A program made the position numbers and the translations under genes. 64,000 nucleotides of DNA, taken from Streptomyces chromofuscus. Its GTDB lineage: Bacteria; Actinomycetota; Actinomycetes; Streptomycetales; Streptomycetaceae. Of this stretch, positions 30,065 through 39,700 are shown piece by piece (the stretch's first letter is position 1; each line of letters begins with the position of its first letter). The notes below the pieces were generated by a model that saw nothing but the letters and a program-made list of their open reading frames with translations, was not told the origin of the DNA and did no database searches. The stretch spans positions 1,612,001 through 1,676,000 of the forward strand of contig NZ_CP063374.1 of the NCBI RefSeq assembly GCF_015160875.1, given 5' to 3'.

Positions 30065-32427
30065 GCACGGAGCCGGAGACCACCGAGGACGCCGAGCCGA
30101 GGAAGCCGGACGCCACGGAGACCGGGGCTGCGGAGACCGGGGCTGCGGAGACCGGGGCTGCGGGGACGGAGGGTGGTCAGGGGCCGGGGGCCGGGGCCGC
30201 GGACGCCGGAAACGGTGGGGGGCCGGAGCCCGAGGCCGCGGACGCCGGGCGAGGTGGGGCTCCGGAGGCCGGGGCCGATGAGCCGGCGGACGTGGCGGGT
30301 TCCGCGAGGGGCGAGCTGTCCGAGGCGGAGGCCGAGCTGGCGGCCCAGCGACTGGAGCGGGAGCGGATCGAGCGCCGCAAGGCGGAGCGGCAGGGGCCCG
30401 TCCGGGCCGGGGCGAAGCTCAGCGGGAAGGCCGCCGAACTGCTCGCGGCCGTGCGTGCGGTCGAGAGCGGGGAGAAGCCGCCCGCGACCGTGTTCGAGGA
30501 GCCGCCGCCTCGTCGGCAGGCTCCGGAGCCGGTGCGGCGGACGCAGCCGGTGGTGCCGGTGACGGTCGGCGCGCCCGCGCCCGAGGTCGTGGAGGGCGCG
30601 CGGCGGGTGCTGGGCGAGGGGGGTGCCCCCGAGGCGTTCGCCGAGCAGGTCGCGGCGGTGCTGGGCGAGGGGGCGGACGAGCTGCTCCGGGCCGACCCCT
30701 GGCAGCTGCTGCGGGTCGGCGGGGTGCGGCCGGAGCAGGCCGACGGTTTCGCGCGGGCCCTGCTGGGGCCGGAGTGCGGACCCGACGACGAACGACGGGG
30801 TCGCGCGATCACCGTGTGGCTCCTGGAGCAGGCGGCGCTCGCCGGGCACACCGCGCTGGAGATGCCCGCGCTGACCGCCGCGCTGGCGCAGCGAGGGGTG
30901 CCGGATCCGGACGGCGCCGTGCAGGGTGCGCTCACCGAGGGGGACGCGCTGGCCTTCCAGGACGTGCTGGAGGAGGGCGCCGCCGAAGAGGACGAGGAGG
31001 AGGGCCAAGGCGAGGAGCGTCCTGTCCGGGTCCTCGTCGGGCTGGAACGGTACGCCCTCGCCGAGGAGAGCCTCGCCGACGGTCTGGCCCGGTTGATCAA
31101 CTCCGTGCCGAAGGAGGACGGTCGGGGCGAGGCCTGGGAACGGGCGGCCGACGGCGCCCGGGGAGCGGCCCGCGAGCTGATCCGGGCGGTCGCCGGGTAC
31201 GGGCTGGTGCTGCACACCGGCGGCGAGGCGTCCCGGTCCGAGGCGGCCGAACTGGTGCGCGCCGCGCGGGGCCTTGGGCTGCGGGTCTGGGCCGCCGCGC
31301 ACAGTCCCGTCGGGCGGGGGCGGTTCGCGACCCTCGTGGGCGGGCCGGAGGCGGGGGCCGGGACGGTCGCCGGGTCGGAGGCCGGGATGCCCACGGCAGC
31401 CGGGGGCGAGGCCACGGCGGCTGCGGCACCCGGGCCGGAGATCGGGATGGCGACGGCAGCCGGGGCGGCGGCCGGGGTGGTCACGGTCGCCGGGCTGCTG
31501 GGCGGGGCGGACGGGCCGGGGCGGGACGCCGACGGGGCGCTCGACCTCGATCTGCTCGTCGTGCTCGACGCGCCTCAGCTCGACGTCGAGACGGCCGCGC
31601 TGCTCGTGGAGTCGCTGCCGGACGGGGCGCGGCTGGTGCTGGCCGGGGACCCGGCAGTGCTGTGGTCCATCGGTCCCGGGCGGGTCTTCGCGGACCTGCT
31701 GGCGGTGCGCAGGTGCCCCCACGTCGCGTCGCGGCGACCGGACCCCGGCCCGCTGGGCGAGCTGGTGTCCGGAATCGGCGCCGGCGAGCTGCTCCAGGTC
31801 GAGGCGCCCGGCAAGGAGGTCGTGATCGTGCCGGTGCGGGACGCGGGCGAGGCGGTGCACCGGACCGTCCAGCTCGTCGCCGACTCGGTGCCGCGGGCCA
31901 TCGGCGTGCCGCCGGAGGAAACGGTGGTCATCACGCCGGGGCACGGCGGCGCGGCGGGGACGCGGGCGCTGAACGCCGCGCTGAAGGAGCGGCTCAACCC
32001 CGGCCCGGGACGCTTCGGCGGCTTCGACCCCGGCGACCGCGTCGCCTACTCCCCCGTGCCGGGACGGATACTGCCGGGACGGGTGGTCGGGGCCGACGCC
32101 GAGGGGCTGCGCCTGTCGTGCGCCGGGGACGCCGTCATCGTGCCGAAGGAGCGGGTGGAGCAGTCCGTCCGCCACGGCTGGGCCCTGACCGCGCACCAGG
32201 CGGTGGGCACCCGCTGGCCCGCGGTGGTCGCCGTGCTGCCCGGCGACGCCGCCCAGACCCTCAGCCGGCCCTGGGTGTACACGGCGTTCAGCCGCGCGGA
32301 ACGCCACCTGTCGGTGGTCCACGGCGTGGAGCAGGCCCTGCCGAGGGCGGTCGCGGAGGTCACGGCGAAGCCCCGGACGACGCGCCTGTCGGTGCTGCTG
32401 GAGGCACAGGTGCCCGCGGCGGGCTGA
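30061..32427 (+). CDS. RecD2-like helix-hairpin-helix protein with degenerate ATPase motifs
   Basis: 788 residues. An acidic Ala/Gly/Glu-rich N-terminus (about 1-100) contains a 15-bp triplicated repeat. A helix-hairpin-helix region (about 165-300) follows, then the two-lobed SF1 helicase fold of RecD2. The expected Walker A is replaced by VLHTGGEASRSEAA (about 383-396), Walker B by VVLDAPQLD (about 500-508), and motif III reads GDPAVLWSIGPG. The C-terminal UvrD_C_2-like part (TAHQAVGTRWP ... VYTAFSRAERHLSVV) is well kept. It is therefore likely a DNA- or protein-binding relative that cannot hydrolyse ATP. It is coupled to the upstream aldo/keto reductase and ends before a strong terminator. 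Confidence 0.85.
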   Translation: MSTEPETTEDAEPRKPDATETGAAETGAAETGAAGTEGGQGPGAGAADAGNGGGPEPEAADAGRGGAPEAGADEPADVAGSARGELSEAEAELAAQRLERERIERRKAERQGPVRAGAKLSGKAAELLAAVRAVESGEKPPATVFEEPPPRRQAPEPVRRTQPVVPVTVGAPAPEVVEGARRVLGEGGAPEAFAEQVAAVLGEGADELLRADPWQLLRVGGVRPEQADGFARALLGPECGPDDERRGRAITVWLLEQAALAGHTALEMPALTAALAQRGVPDPDGAVQGALTEGDALAFQDVLEEGAAEEDEEEGQGEERPVRVLVGLERYALAEESLADGLARLINSVPKEDGRGEAWERAADGARGAARELIRAVAGYGLVLHTGGEASRSEAAELVRAARGLGLRVWAAAHSPVGRGRFATLVGGPEAGAGTVAGSEAGMPTAAGGEATAAAAPGPEIGMATAAGAAAGVVTVAGLLGGADGPGRDADGALDLDLLVVLDAPQLDVETAALLVESLPDGARLVLAGDPAVLWSIGPGRVFADLLAVRRCPHVASRRPDPGPLGELVSGIGAGELLQVEAPGKEVVIVPVRDAGEAVHRTVQLVADSVPRAIGVPPEETVVITPGHGGAAGTRALNAALKERLNPGPGRFGGFDPGDRVAYSPVPGRILPGRVVGADAEGLRLSCAGDAVIVPKERVEQSVRHGWALTAHQAVGTRWPAVVAVLPGDAAQTLSRPWVYTAFSRAERHLSVVHGVEQALPRAVAEVTAKPRTTRLSVLLEAQVPAAG
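30118..30162 (+). repeat. Three 15-bp tandem repeats in the helicase-like gene
   Basis: GAGACCGGGGCTGCG repeated three times without change, encoding ETGAA units in the disordered N-terminus. Confidence 0.9.
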
Positions 32428-32448
32428 CGAAGACGGGCCGAGACAGAA

Positions 32449-32484
32449 GGCGGCGGCCCCGGGGAAGTCCCCGGGGCCGCCGCC
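32449..32484. terminator. Bidirectional terminator
   Basis: 16-bp perfect GC stem (left arm begins GGCGGCGGCCCCGGGG) with an AAGT loop, between convergent genes. Confidence 0.85.
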
Positions 32485-32505
32485 CCTCGTTCACCGGGTG
32501 CCTGG

Positions 32506-33204
32506 TCAGCGGCGGTCCGCCTCCAGGGGTTCCAGATCCTCGTCCTCGTCCAGGTCCAGGTCGTCCTCGAGATCGTCCGGCTCGTCCTCGTCGTCCGGCT
32601 CGTCGTCGTCGAAGACGGCGCTGACGTCGAAGCGGCACACCACCGTCTGCGGGTCGACGGCCTCGAACGGCGCCTCCAGCCACTCACCGGGGTCGGCGGG
32701 TTCCTCCGCGGCCGTGACCCACAGCGTGGAGTCGCCCTCCTCCAGGCCGAACTCCTTGTGCCGGGAAGCGATCTCGTCGGCTTCGAACTCCCCGAACAGG
32801 ATGCCCAGAGCCCCGTGGATCGTGCTCGCGGCCTCCGCGCCCGTACTGTCCTCGTCGGCCGCCTCGATCCGCTGGGCCTGCGCCAGCAGTCGCTGTGGCT
32901 CCGCCACCGCGTAGTCGCGGCGGATCAGCACACTCAGGGCGTTCGGTTCCTCGGGCCCCGTGTACGGCGGCAGCGTGTCCTCCGCGCCGGGGATCTCGAA
33001 GGGCGTGACCTCGTCGTAACGGTCGTAGAGCAGCTCGTCGTACGCCTCTGCGGCCGCCGCCAGCTGGTTGAACGCCTCGTAGACGGCCGGGTCGTCCTCA
33101 CCCGACCTGCGTTCGACCGCCGCGAGATGACGGTCGAGCGCGGTCTTGACCGCCTCGACGGCGGCACGTACCTCGGCAGCGGTGGGCTGCGCAGCATCAG
33201 ACAT
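32506..33204 (-). CDS. Conserved hypothetical protein with acidic tail
   Basis: 232 residues, cytoplasmic, no membrane segment. The N-terminal half is helical (AEVRAAVEAVKTALDRHLAAVERR). The last ~35 residues are almost all Asp and Glu. It starts MSDAAQPTAAE at the ATG 33204. I do not recognise a characterised family; similar proteins are common in Streptomyces. Its start lies 48 bases from the divergent DUF5703 gene start, so the two share a short promoter region. Confidence 0.75.
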   Translation of the reverse strand: MSDAAQPTAAEVRAAVEAVKTALDRHLAAVERRSGEDDPAVYEAFNQLAAAAEAYDELLYDRYDEVTPFEIPGAEDTLPPYTGPEEPNALSVLIRRDYAVAEPQRLLAQAQRIEAADEDSTGAEAASTIHGALGILFGEFEADEIASRHKEFGLEEGDSTLWVTAAEEPADPGEWLEAPFEAVDPQTVVCRFDVSAVFDDDEPDDEDEPDDLEDDLDLDEDEDLEPLEADRR

Positions 33205-33251
33205 AGAGCAGACGCTATCCGTACTGGGCCGTTGCCCGCACAATAGATGCG

Positions 33252-33440
33252 ATGCCGGAATACGAATTTGTCGACGTGTACGTACCGCGCGGGGTCTCCC
33301 GCAAGGACGCCACGCGCCTGCTGACCGACCATGCCGAGTACGGACACTGGGAGTTGCACCGCCTCAGCCTGCTGCGCGACGGCAGCCGCAGGGTGCGGCT
33401 GCGCCGCAGGATCATCCGCCAGGTGCGGGCCACGTGGTGA
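33252..33440 (+). CDS. DUF5703 family small basic protein
   Basis: 62 residues, starts MPEYEFVDVYVPRGVSRKDA and ends in an Arg-rich stretch (RRVRLRRRIIRQVRATW). Conserved across actinobacteria with no known role. ATG start; no strong ribosome-binding site seen. A hairpin follows at 33463. Confidence 0.85.
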   Translation: MPEYEFVDVYVPRGVSRKDATRLLTDHAEYGHWELHRLSLLRDGSRRVRLRRRIIRQVRATW

Positions 33441-33462
33441 GCTGATGCGGCGGAAACGGAAG

Positions 33463-33497
33463 CGGAGCGGGCCCCGCCGGATGCGGGGCCCGATCCG
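33463..33497. terminator. Terminator between the DUF5703 gene and the long chaplin gene
   Basis: 10-bp GC stem (CGGGCCCCGC) with CGGAT loop, extended by four more pairs beyond one mismatch; it lies between convergent stops. Confidence 0.75.
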
Positions 33498-33533
33498 TTC
33501 GTCCGGTGGCGGGTGCGGTGCCGCCGGACGTCG

Positions 33534-34397
33534 CTACGCCGCCGAGGAGCGCGCCCTGCGGTAGAGCACGGCGCCCGCCAGCAGCGCCCCCGCGCCCAGC
33601 GACGCGGCCGCGCCCACTGGCAGGCCGCTGCCGGTCCGGGCGAGCTCGGAGCCGTCGCCGAGCTGGGTGACGGCCGCGGCGCCGGGGCGGTCGCCGCCGC
33701 GGGAGCCGTTGTCGTCCCCGGTGCCGGTGCCGCCGTCGTCCCGGGAGCCGGAGCCGGAGTCGACGTCGCGGTCGCCCGGCGTCCCCGGCTGCCCGGGCCG
33801 GCCCGGCTCACCCGGGTTGCCCGGCGTCCCCGGCGTCCCCGGCGTCCCCGGCGTCCCCGGCGTCCCCGGCGGGGTCGTACCGCCGCCTCCCCCCGGCGGC
33901 GTGGTGTGACCGTCGCCGGCGCCACCGCCGTTCACGCAGTCGCCGCCGACGGCCGCGTTGCCGACGCCGATGACGTTGACGCTGTTGCCGCAGACGTTGA
34001 CCGGCACGTGGACCGGCGCCTGGACGTGGTTGCCGGAGCCGACGCCGGGCGAGCCGTCGGCGTGCCCGTCCGCGTGCGCCCCGCCGCCGGAGCCGCCGTG
34101 GTTGCCCGAGTCGCCGTACCCGTCGTCGTGGCCGCCCGGCGAGCCGTCGCCCCCGCCCTGGTTGGCGCACGCGTTGCCGTTCGCCGGGTTCAGGATGCCG
34201 ACGACGCTCACGGTGTTGCCGCAGAAGTTGACCGGCACGTGCACCGGGGCCTGCACCGTGTTGCCGGACAGCACGCCCGGCGAGTTCGAAGCGGAGCCGC
34301 TCGCGCCCGAGTCGGCGTGGGCGTGGCCGCTCGCTGCGGCGATCACGCCGGTCGCCGCCGCCACGGTCATCAGTCCCTTGCGGGTGCCCTGTCGCAT
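33534..34397 (-). CDS. chpC: Long chaplin with sorting signal (ChpC-like)
   Basis: 287-residue cell-wall-anchored amyloid-type surface protein that helps aerial hyphae become hydrophobic. A signal peptide (about 1-29) is followed by two chaplin domains, each with two Cys (NFCGNTVSVVGILNP...ACAN and NVCGNSVNVIGVGNA...DCVN). Next comes a long Gly/Pro/Thr and Ser/Asp linker with five GTP-type collagen-like repeats, then a sortase signal LARTG, a hydrophobic segment and RRARSS. Adjacent short chaplin ChpH in the same direction matches the chpC-chpH pair of S. coelicolor (from memory). ATG 34397 is set by the signal peptide. Confidence 0.93.
   Translation of the reverse strand: MRQGTRKGLMTVAAATGVIAAASGHAHADSGASGSASNSPGVLSGNTVQAPVHVPVNFCGNTVSVVGILNPANGNACANQGGGDGSPGGHDDGYGDSGNHGGSGGGAHADGHADGSPGVGSGNHVQAPVHVPVNVCGNSVNVIGVGNAAVGGDCVNGGGAGDGHTTPPGGGGGTTPPGTPGTPGTPGTPGTPGNPGEPGRPGQPGTPGDRDVDSGSGSRDDGGTGTGDDNGSRGGDRPGAAAVTQLGDGSELARTGSGLPVGAAASLGAGALLAGAVLYRRARSSAA
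33823..33867. repeat. Five 9-bp tandem repeats in the chaplin linker
   Basis: GGCGTCCCC five times in a row on the plus strand, encoding Gly-Thr-Pro triplets in the cell-wall-spanning linker. Copy number is likely to vary between strains. Confidence 0.9.
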
Positions 34398-34442
34398 TGC
34401 TGAATTCCTGCCTTCCCCCTCTTGACCTACGTGAAAAGACCG

Positions 34443-34481
34443 GTCGGTCCCGGGGCGCATGGCGTGCGCTCCGGGACCGAC
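34443..34481 (-). terminator. Hairpin after chpH
   Basis: About 17-bp stem (outer arm GTCGGTCCCGG) with a 5-base loop, starting about 30 bases after the chpH stop and before the chpC leader. Confidence 0.7.
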
Positions 34482-34509
34482 GGCGTGGACGAACCTCAGA
34501 AGGGCAGCG

Positions 34510-34743
34510 TCACTTGTTGATGCAGGTGTTGCCGAAGGCGGGGTTCAGCAGCCCGATCACCGAGATCGTGTTGCCGCAGACGTTCACGGGGACGTGCACC
34601 GGAACCTGAATCACGTTGCCGGACACGACGCCCGGGGAACCCACGGCGGCACCCTGGGCGCCGGAGTCGGCGACGGCGAGGCCCGCGCCCGCGAGAACGA
34701 GGCCACCGGTGGCAGCCGCAGCGGCGACGATCTTCTTGATCAT
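34510..34743 (-). CDS. chpH: Short chaplin ChpH
   Basis: 77 residues: Sec signal peptide (about 1-25, cleaved near AVADS) and a single chaplin domain with the two conserved Cys (NVCGNTISVIGLLNPAFGNTCIN). Secreted, assembles into surface amyloid fibrils (rodlets) on aerial hyphae and spores. ATG start with AGGAGG upstream in the TTGTTGGC... leader. It is one of the essential short chaplins in S. coelicolor by established work. Expression there depends on developmental sigma factor BldN; I could not fix the promoter here. Confidence 0.96.
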   Translation of the reverse strand: MIKKIVAAAAATGGLVLAGAGLAVADSGAQGAAVGSPGVVSGNVIQVPVHVPVNVCGNTISVIGLLNPAFGNTCINK

Positions 34744-34761
34744 TATTCCTCCTTGTTGGCA

Positions 34762-34787
34762 ATGCGATCACAAGTAGCTGATCGCAT
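34762..34787. promoter_or_regulatory. Inverted repeat in the chpH leader
   Basis: Perfect 9-bp arms ATGCGATCA / TGATCGCAT spaced by 8 bases, 19 bases upstream of the chpH start. It could be an operator or an mRNA hairpin near the ribosome-binding site. Confidence 0.5.
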
Positions 34788-34900
34788 CACCAGTAACGAG
34801 GAGGAACTAATAGGGCTACGACCTGATGAGCGCATTCACCCCCCACGGTCATGCCGGGTACACACGGGCGAATACTGAAGTGTCGTTTCAGTGGGCCAAT

Positions 34901-36226
34901 TCAGGACGCATCGATGAACCGGTCGAGCACCCGCACGCCGAACTTCAGCCCGTCCACGGGCACGCGTTCGTCGACGCCGTGGAACATCCCGGCGAAGTCC
35001 AGCTCCGGCGGCAGCTTCAGCGGCGCGAAGCCGAAGCAGCGGATGCCGAGGTCGTCGAAGGACTTGGCGTCGGTGCCGCCGGAGAGCATGTAGGGCACGG
35101 CCCGCGCGATCGGGTCCTCGGCGCTGAGCGCGCTCTGCATGGCGCCGACGAGCTTGCCGTCGAAGTCGGTCTCCAGCGCCTTGTCGGCGTGCACGTCCTC
35201 GCGCCGCACGCGCGGGCCGAGCAGCCGGTCCAGGTCGGCGAGGAACTCCTCCTCGTGGCCGGGCAGGAACCGCCCGTCGACGTGCGCGGTGGCCTGGCCG
35301 GGAATGACGTTGACCTTGTAACCCGCGCCGAGCATGGTGGGCGCGGCCGAGTTGCGCAGGGTGGCGCCGATCATCTTGGCGATGCCGCCGAGCCTGGCGA
35401 GGGTCTCGTCCATGTTCTCCGGGTCGAGTTCGACGCCGAGCGCGTCGGAGAGCTCGTCGAGGAAGGACCGCACGGTCTTGGTGACCCGCACCGGCCAGGT
35501 GTGCCGGCCGAGCCGCCCGACGGCCTCGCACAGCTCGGTGATCGCGTTGTCGTGGTTGGTCATCGAGCCGTGACCGGCCGTGCCGTCCACGGTGAGCCGC
35601 ATCCAGTGCATGCCCTTCTGGGCGGTCTCGACGAGGTAGAGGCGCAGCTGCTCGTTGACGGTGAAGGAGAACCCGCCGACCTCGCCGATCCCCTCGGTCA
35701 CGCCCTCGAACAGGTCGGGGTGCTTGTCGACCAGGTATCGCGCGCCCCAGGTGCCGCCGGCCTCCTCGTCGGCGAGGAAGGCGAGCACGATGTCGCGCGG
35801 GGGCTTGCGTCCGGCGCGCAGCCGGTCGCGGACGACCGCGAGGGTCATCGCGTCCATGTCCTTCATGTCGACGGCGCCCCGGCCCCACACGCACCCGTCC
35901 GCGATCTCGCCGGAGAAGGGGTGGTGGGTCCAGTCGGCCGCGTTGGCCGGTACGACGTCGAGGTGACCGTGGATGAGCAGCGCGGGCCGGGAGGGGTCCT
36001 CGCCCTCGATCCGGGCCACCGTGGAGGCCCGGCCCTTGTGGGACTCGATGATCCGCGGTTCGAGGCCCACCTCGGCGAGCTTGCCGGCGACGTACTCGGC
36101 CGCCTCGCGCTCGCCCGGCCCCGAGTGGTCGCCGTAGTTGCTGGTGTCGATCCGGATCAGCTCGCGGCAGAGGTCGACGACCTCGTCCTCGCCGGTGACG
36201 CCTTCGGCCGTGCCCGTGTCGCTCAC
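34901..36226 (-). CDS. M20/M25/M40-family zinc peptidase
   Basis: 441 residues, cytoplasmic dinuclear zinc peptidase or deacylase. Metal ligands and catalytic residues are visible: LIHGHLDVVPA (first His, Asp), WGRGAVDMKDMDA (bridging Asp), FLADEEAGGTWGA (Glu pair), and PGQATAHVDGRFLPG in the dimerisation domain. The substrate is not fixed by sequence; dipeptides or N-acyl amino acids are typical. GTG start with GGAAGC upstream. Confidence 0.92.
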   Translation of the reverse strand: MSDTGTAEGVTGEDEVVDLCRELIRIDTSNYGDHSGPGEREAAEYVAGKLAEVGLEPRIIESHKGRASTVARIEGEDPSRPALLIHGHLDVVPANAADWTHHPFSGEIADGCVWGRGAVDMKDMDAMTLAVVRDRLRAGRKPPRDIVLAFLADEEAGGTWGARYLVDKHPDLFEGVTEGIGEVGGFSFTVNEQLRLYLVETAQKGMHWMRLTVDGTAGHGSMTNHDNAITELCEAVGRLGRHTWPVRVTKTVRSFLDELSDALGVELDPENMDETLARLGGIAKMIGATLRNSAAPTMLGAGYKVNVIPGQATAHVDGRFLPGHEEEFLADLDRLLGPRVRREDVHADKALETDFDGKLVGAMQSALSAEDPIARAVPYMLSGGTDAKSFDDLGIRCFGFAPLKLPPELDFAGMFHGVDERVPVDGLKFGVRVLDRFIDAS

Positions 36227-36424
36227 GCCGCTTCCTTCCGCAGTCGCCGCTGGTGGTCTCCCTCATCCTCCCCCCGAGCCCGGCCCCGCCCCAAGACCGC
36301 TCCCGGCCCGTCACAGGGCGTTCACGGCGCCCGGGGCGCGCACGGGGGTGTGATCAGCCACCTCCGAAAGCCTGGTAATGTTTACGTCGTCGCCGCGGGG
36401 GAAACCCAGCGCGACAGACACCTT

Positions 36425-36512
36425 GTCCGGGTGGCGGAATGGCAGACGCGCTAGCTTGAGGTGCTAGTGCCCTTTATCGGGCGTGGGGGTTCAAGTCCCC
36501 CCTCGGACACCA
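36425..36512 (+). tRNA. tRNA-Leu (anticodon GAG)
   Basis: 88 bases including an encoded CCA end. Seven-base-pair acceptor stem GTCCGGG/CTCGGAC with one G-U, D-arm GTGGCGGAATGGC type, anticodon stem CTAGC/GCTAG with loop TTGAGGT (GAG), a long class II variable arm, and T-loop TTCAAGT. It reads CUC and CUU codons. Confidence 0.97.
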
Positions 36513-36516
36513 GCTG

Positions 36517-36542
36517 AGACCCCTGTTCACCAGGGGTCTTTT
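36517..36542 (+). terminator. tRNA-Leu terminator
   Basis: 9-bp stem AGACCCCTG with a 5-base loop followed by TTTT, beginning five bases after the tRNA. Confidence 0.85.
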
Positions 36543-36793
36543 GCGTTGCCCGGAAGCATCCCGGGCTGGGTGTGGGCCATCTCTCGCCCGCCGGGAGATC
36601 CCGAGGTCACGACCGCCCAACGCCCCTTGCCGCACAGCCCGAACGGCCTCTCCCCGGTGGCCGACAAGGAAGGTCGAACCTACCGTCGTACTAAAATTTC
36701 CGGCTTGTTACCGAGCTGGAGCCGGACAACCCCAGGCAGACCTGCGGGCCCGCCAGCGCCCCGGAGGTTCCGGGAACGAGACGCGAGGACCCG

Positions 36794-39700
36794 ATGGCAG
36801 CCATAGACGAGAGCAGTGCTCTCGGCCTGCTCGACGAAGAGATCCGTGAGCGGTTCGGTGACAGGGCGCGTTTCTCCGGCGGGCCGGCCGCCTCCCCGCG
36901 GACGCTGGTGGACGTCTTCGAGGCGTCCGTGCGGGCACATCCGGACGAACTCGCGCTGGACGACGGGGCGGTCCGGCTCACCTACCGGGCGCTCGCCGTG
37001 GAGGTGGAGCGGCTGCGGGGGCGGCTCGCCGCGGCCGGGGTGGGGCTCGGGGACCGGGTGGGGGTCCGGGTGCCGTCGGGGACGAATGACCTGTACGTCG
37101 CGATCCTCGCCGTGCTCGCGGCCGGGGCCGCCTATGTGCCCGTGGATGCCGAGGACCCCGACGAGCGGGCCGAGTTGGTGTTCGGGGAGGCGGGGGTACG
37201 GGCCGTCGTCGGGGCCGGGCACCGGCTGACCGTGAACGGCCGGTCGGACGTCGCGGCCGCGCGGCCCGGCGCGGAGCACGACGCCTGGATCATCTTCACG
37301 TCCGGGTCCACCGGGAAGCCCAAGGGCGTGGCCGTCAGTCATCGCAGCGCGGCCGCCTTCGTGGACGCCGAGGCCGCGCTGTTCCTGACCGAGGAGCCGA
37401 TCGGGCCCGGGGACCGGGTCATGGCGGGGCTGTCGGTCGCGTTCGACGCGTCCTGCGAGGAGATGTGGCTGGCCTGGCGGTACGGGGCCTGCCTGGTGCC
37501 GGTGCCGCGGGCGCGGGTGCGCAGCGGGGCCGACCTCGGGCCGTGGCTGGTCGAGCAGGAGATCACGGTCGTGTCGACCGTGCCGACGCTGGCCGCGCTG
37601 TGGGAGCCGGAGACCCTCAACGACGTACGGCTGCTGATCTTCGGCGGTGAGGCCTGCCCGCCCGAGCTGGCGCAGCGGCTGGTCACCGAGGGGCGGGAGG
37701 TCTGGAACACGTACGGGCCGACCGAGGCGACCGTCGTGGCGTGCGCGTCGCTGATGAGCGGTGCGGAGCCGGTGCGGATCGGGCTGCCGCTGCGGGGCTG
37801 GGAGCTGGCCGTCGTGGACGAGGCCGGGGAGCCCGTCGCGATGGGCGGCAGCGGGCAGTTGGTGATCGGGGGCGTGGGGCTCGCCCGCTACCTCGACGCC
37901 GAGAAGGACGCGGAGAAGTACGCGCCGCTCGAGTCGCTGGGGTGGCAACGGGCGTACCGCAGCGGTGATCTGGTGCGCGCCGAGCCGGAAGGGCTGGTCT
38001 TCCTCGGGCGGGCCGACGAGCAGATCAAGCTCGGCGGGCGGCGGATCGAGCTGGGCGAGGTGGACGCCGCGTTGCAGGCGCTGCCCGGTGTCGCGGGCGC
38101 CGCCGCGGCCGTGCGGACCGCGCGCAGCGGCAACCAGCTGCTCGTCGGGTACGTCGTCACCCAGGACGGGTGGGACGCCAGGGCGGCGGTGGAACGGCTG
38201 CGCGCCGAACTGCCCGCGGCGCTGGTGCCGCTGCTCGCGCCGGTCGCCGAGCTGCCGACCCGGACGTCCGGCAAGGTCGACCGGAACGCGCTGCCCTGGC
38301 CCCTGGAGGGGGTCGCGACCGGCGGCGAGGCCGAGCGGCTGTACGGCACCGAGGCCTGGCTCGCCGAGCAGTGGACCGAGGTGCTCGGCATTCCGGTCAC
38401 CGCGGCCTCCGACGACTTCTTCACGATCGGCGGGGGCAGCCTCGCCGCCGCTCAGCTGACCACGCGGCTGCGGACCCGCTATCCGAGTGCGGCCGTGCTG
38501 GACATCTACCAGCAGCCCACCCTGCGGAAGCTGGCGCGGCGGCTGGAGGAGTCGGCGCAGGACGACGCGGCGCGGCGGACGATCGCCCCGGTGCCGAGGC
38601 GCGCCCAGGTCATCCAGCTGCTCGCCCTCGTGCCGCTGTTCGCGTTGACCGGGCTGCGCTGGACGGTCGTCCTGGCCGCCTGCGGGAACGTGCTGAGCGG
38701 GTACGGCCGGCTGCCGACGGCGCCCTGGTGGGTCGTCGGCGCCGGGGCGGTGCTGTTGTTCACTCCGCCGGGGCGGCTCGCCGTCGCCGCCGGCGGGGCG
38801 CGGCTGTTGCTGCGTGGTGTGCGGGCGGGGCGGTATCCGCGCGGTGGCGGCGTGCACCTGCGGCTGTGGGCGGCGGAGCGGCTGGCCGAGGCGAGCGGCG
38901 CGACCTCGCTGACCGGGGTGTGGCTGCTGCGGTACGCGCGGGCGCTGGGCGCCAGGGTCGGGCAGGACGTCGATCTGCACTCGCTGCCGCCGGTCACCGG
39001 CATGCTCAGGCTGGGGCGGGGCGCGGCCGTGGAGTCCGAGGTGGACCTGTCCGGGTACTGGCTGGACGGGGACCGGCTGGAGGTCGGGCCGGTGAGGGTC
39101 GGCGCGCATGCCGTCGTCGGTACACGCAGCGTGCTCTTCCCGGGGGCGCGGGTCGGCAAGCGGGCCGAGGTGGCGCCCGGGTCGGCGGTCGCCGGGCAGA
39201 TTCCCACCGGGCAGCGGTGGGCCGGCGCGCCCGCGGTCAAGCTCGGCAGGGCCAAGCGGAACTGGCCGAGGGAACGGCCGGAGCGGGGTGTGCTCTGGCG
39301 GGTGATGTACGGGGCCTCCGGGCTCGCGCTGTCGGCGCTGCCGGTGCTGGGTGCCGGGGCCGCGCTGGGAGTGACGGGCCTGTTCGTCGCCCCGGGTGAC
39401 GGGCTCGCGCGGGCCCTCGCCGGTGGCGCGCTGGCGCTGGTGCCGGCGACGCTCGCCTTCGGGTCGGCGTACGCGCTGCTGATCCTTCTCGGAGTGCGGC
39501 TGCTGAGCCTGGGGCTGCGGGAGGGGACGTATCCCACGCACAGCAGGGCAGGGTGGCAGGCGTGGACCGTGACCCAGCTGATGGACCGGGCCCGGGAGAC
39601 GCTGTTCCCGCTGTACGCCGGGCTGGTCACGCCCGTGTGGCTGCGGCTGCTCGGGATGCGGATCGGGCGGGGGGCGGAGGTGTCGACGGTGCTCGCGCTG

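Noticed and set aside
33823..33867. Possible CRISPR-like repeats
   Set aside because: The 9-bp units are contiguous, in frame and code for Gly-Thr-Pro; there are no spacers and no cas genes.
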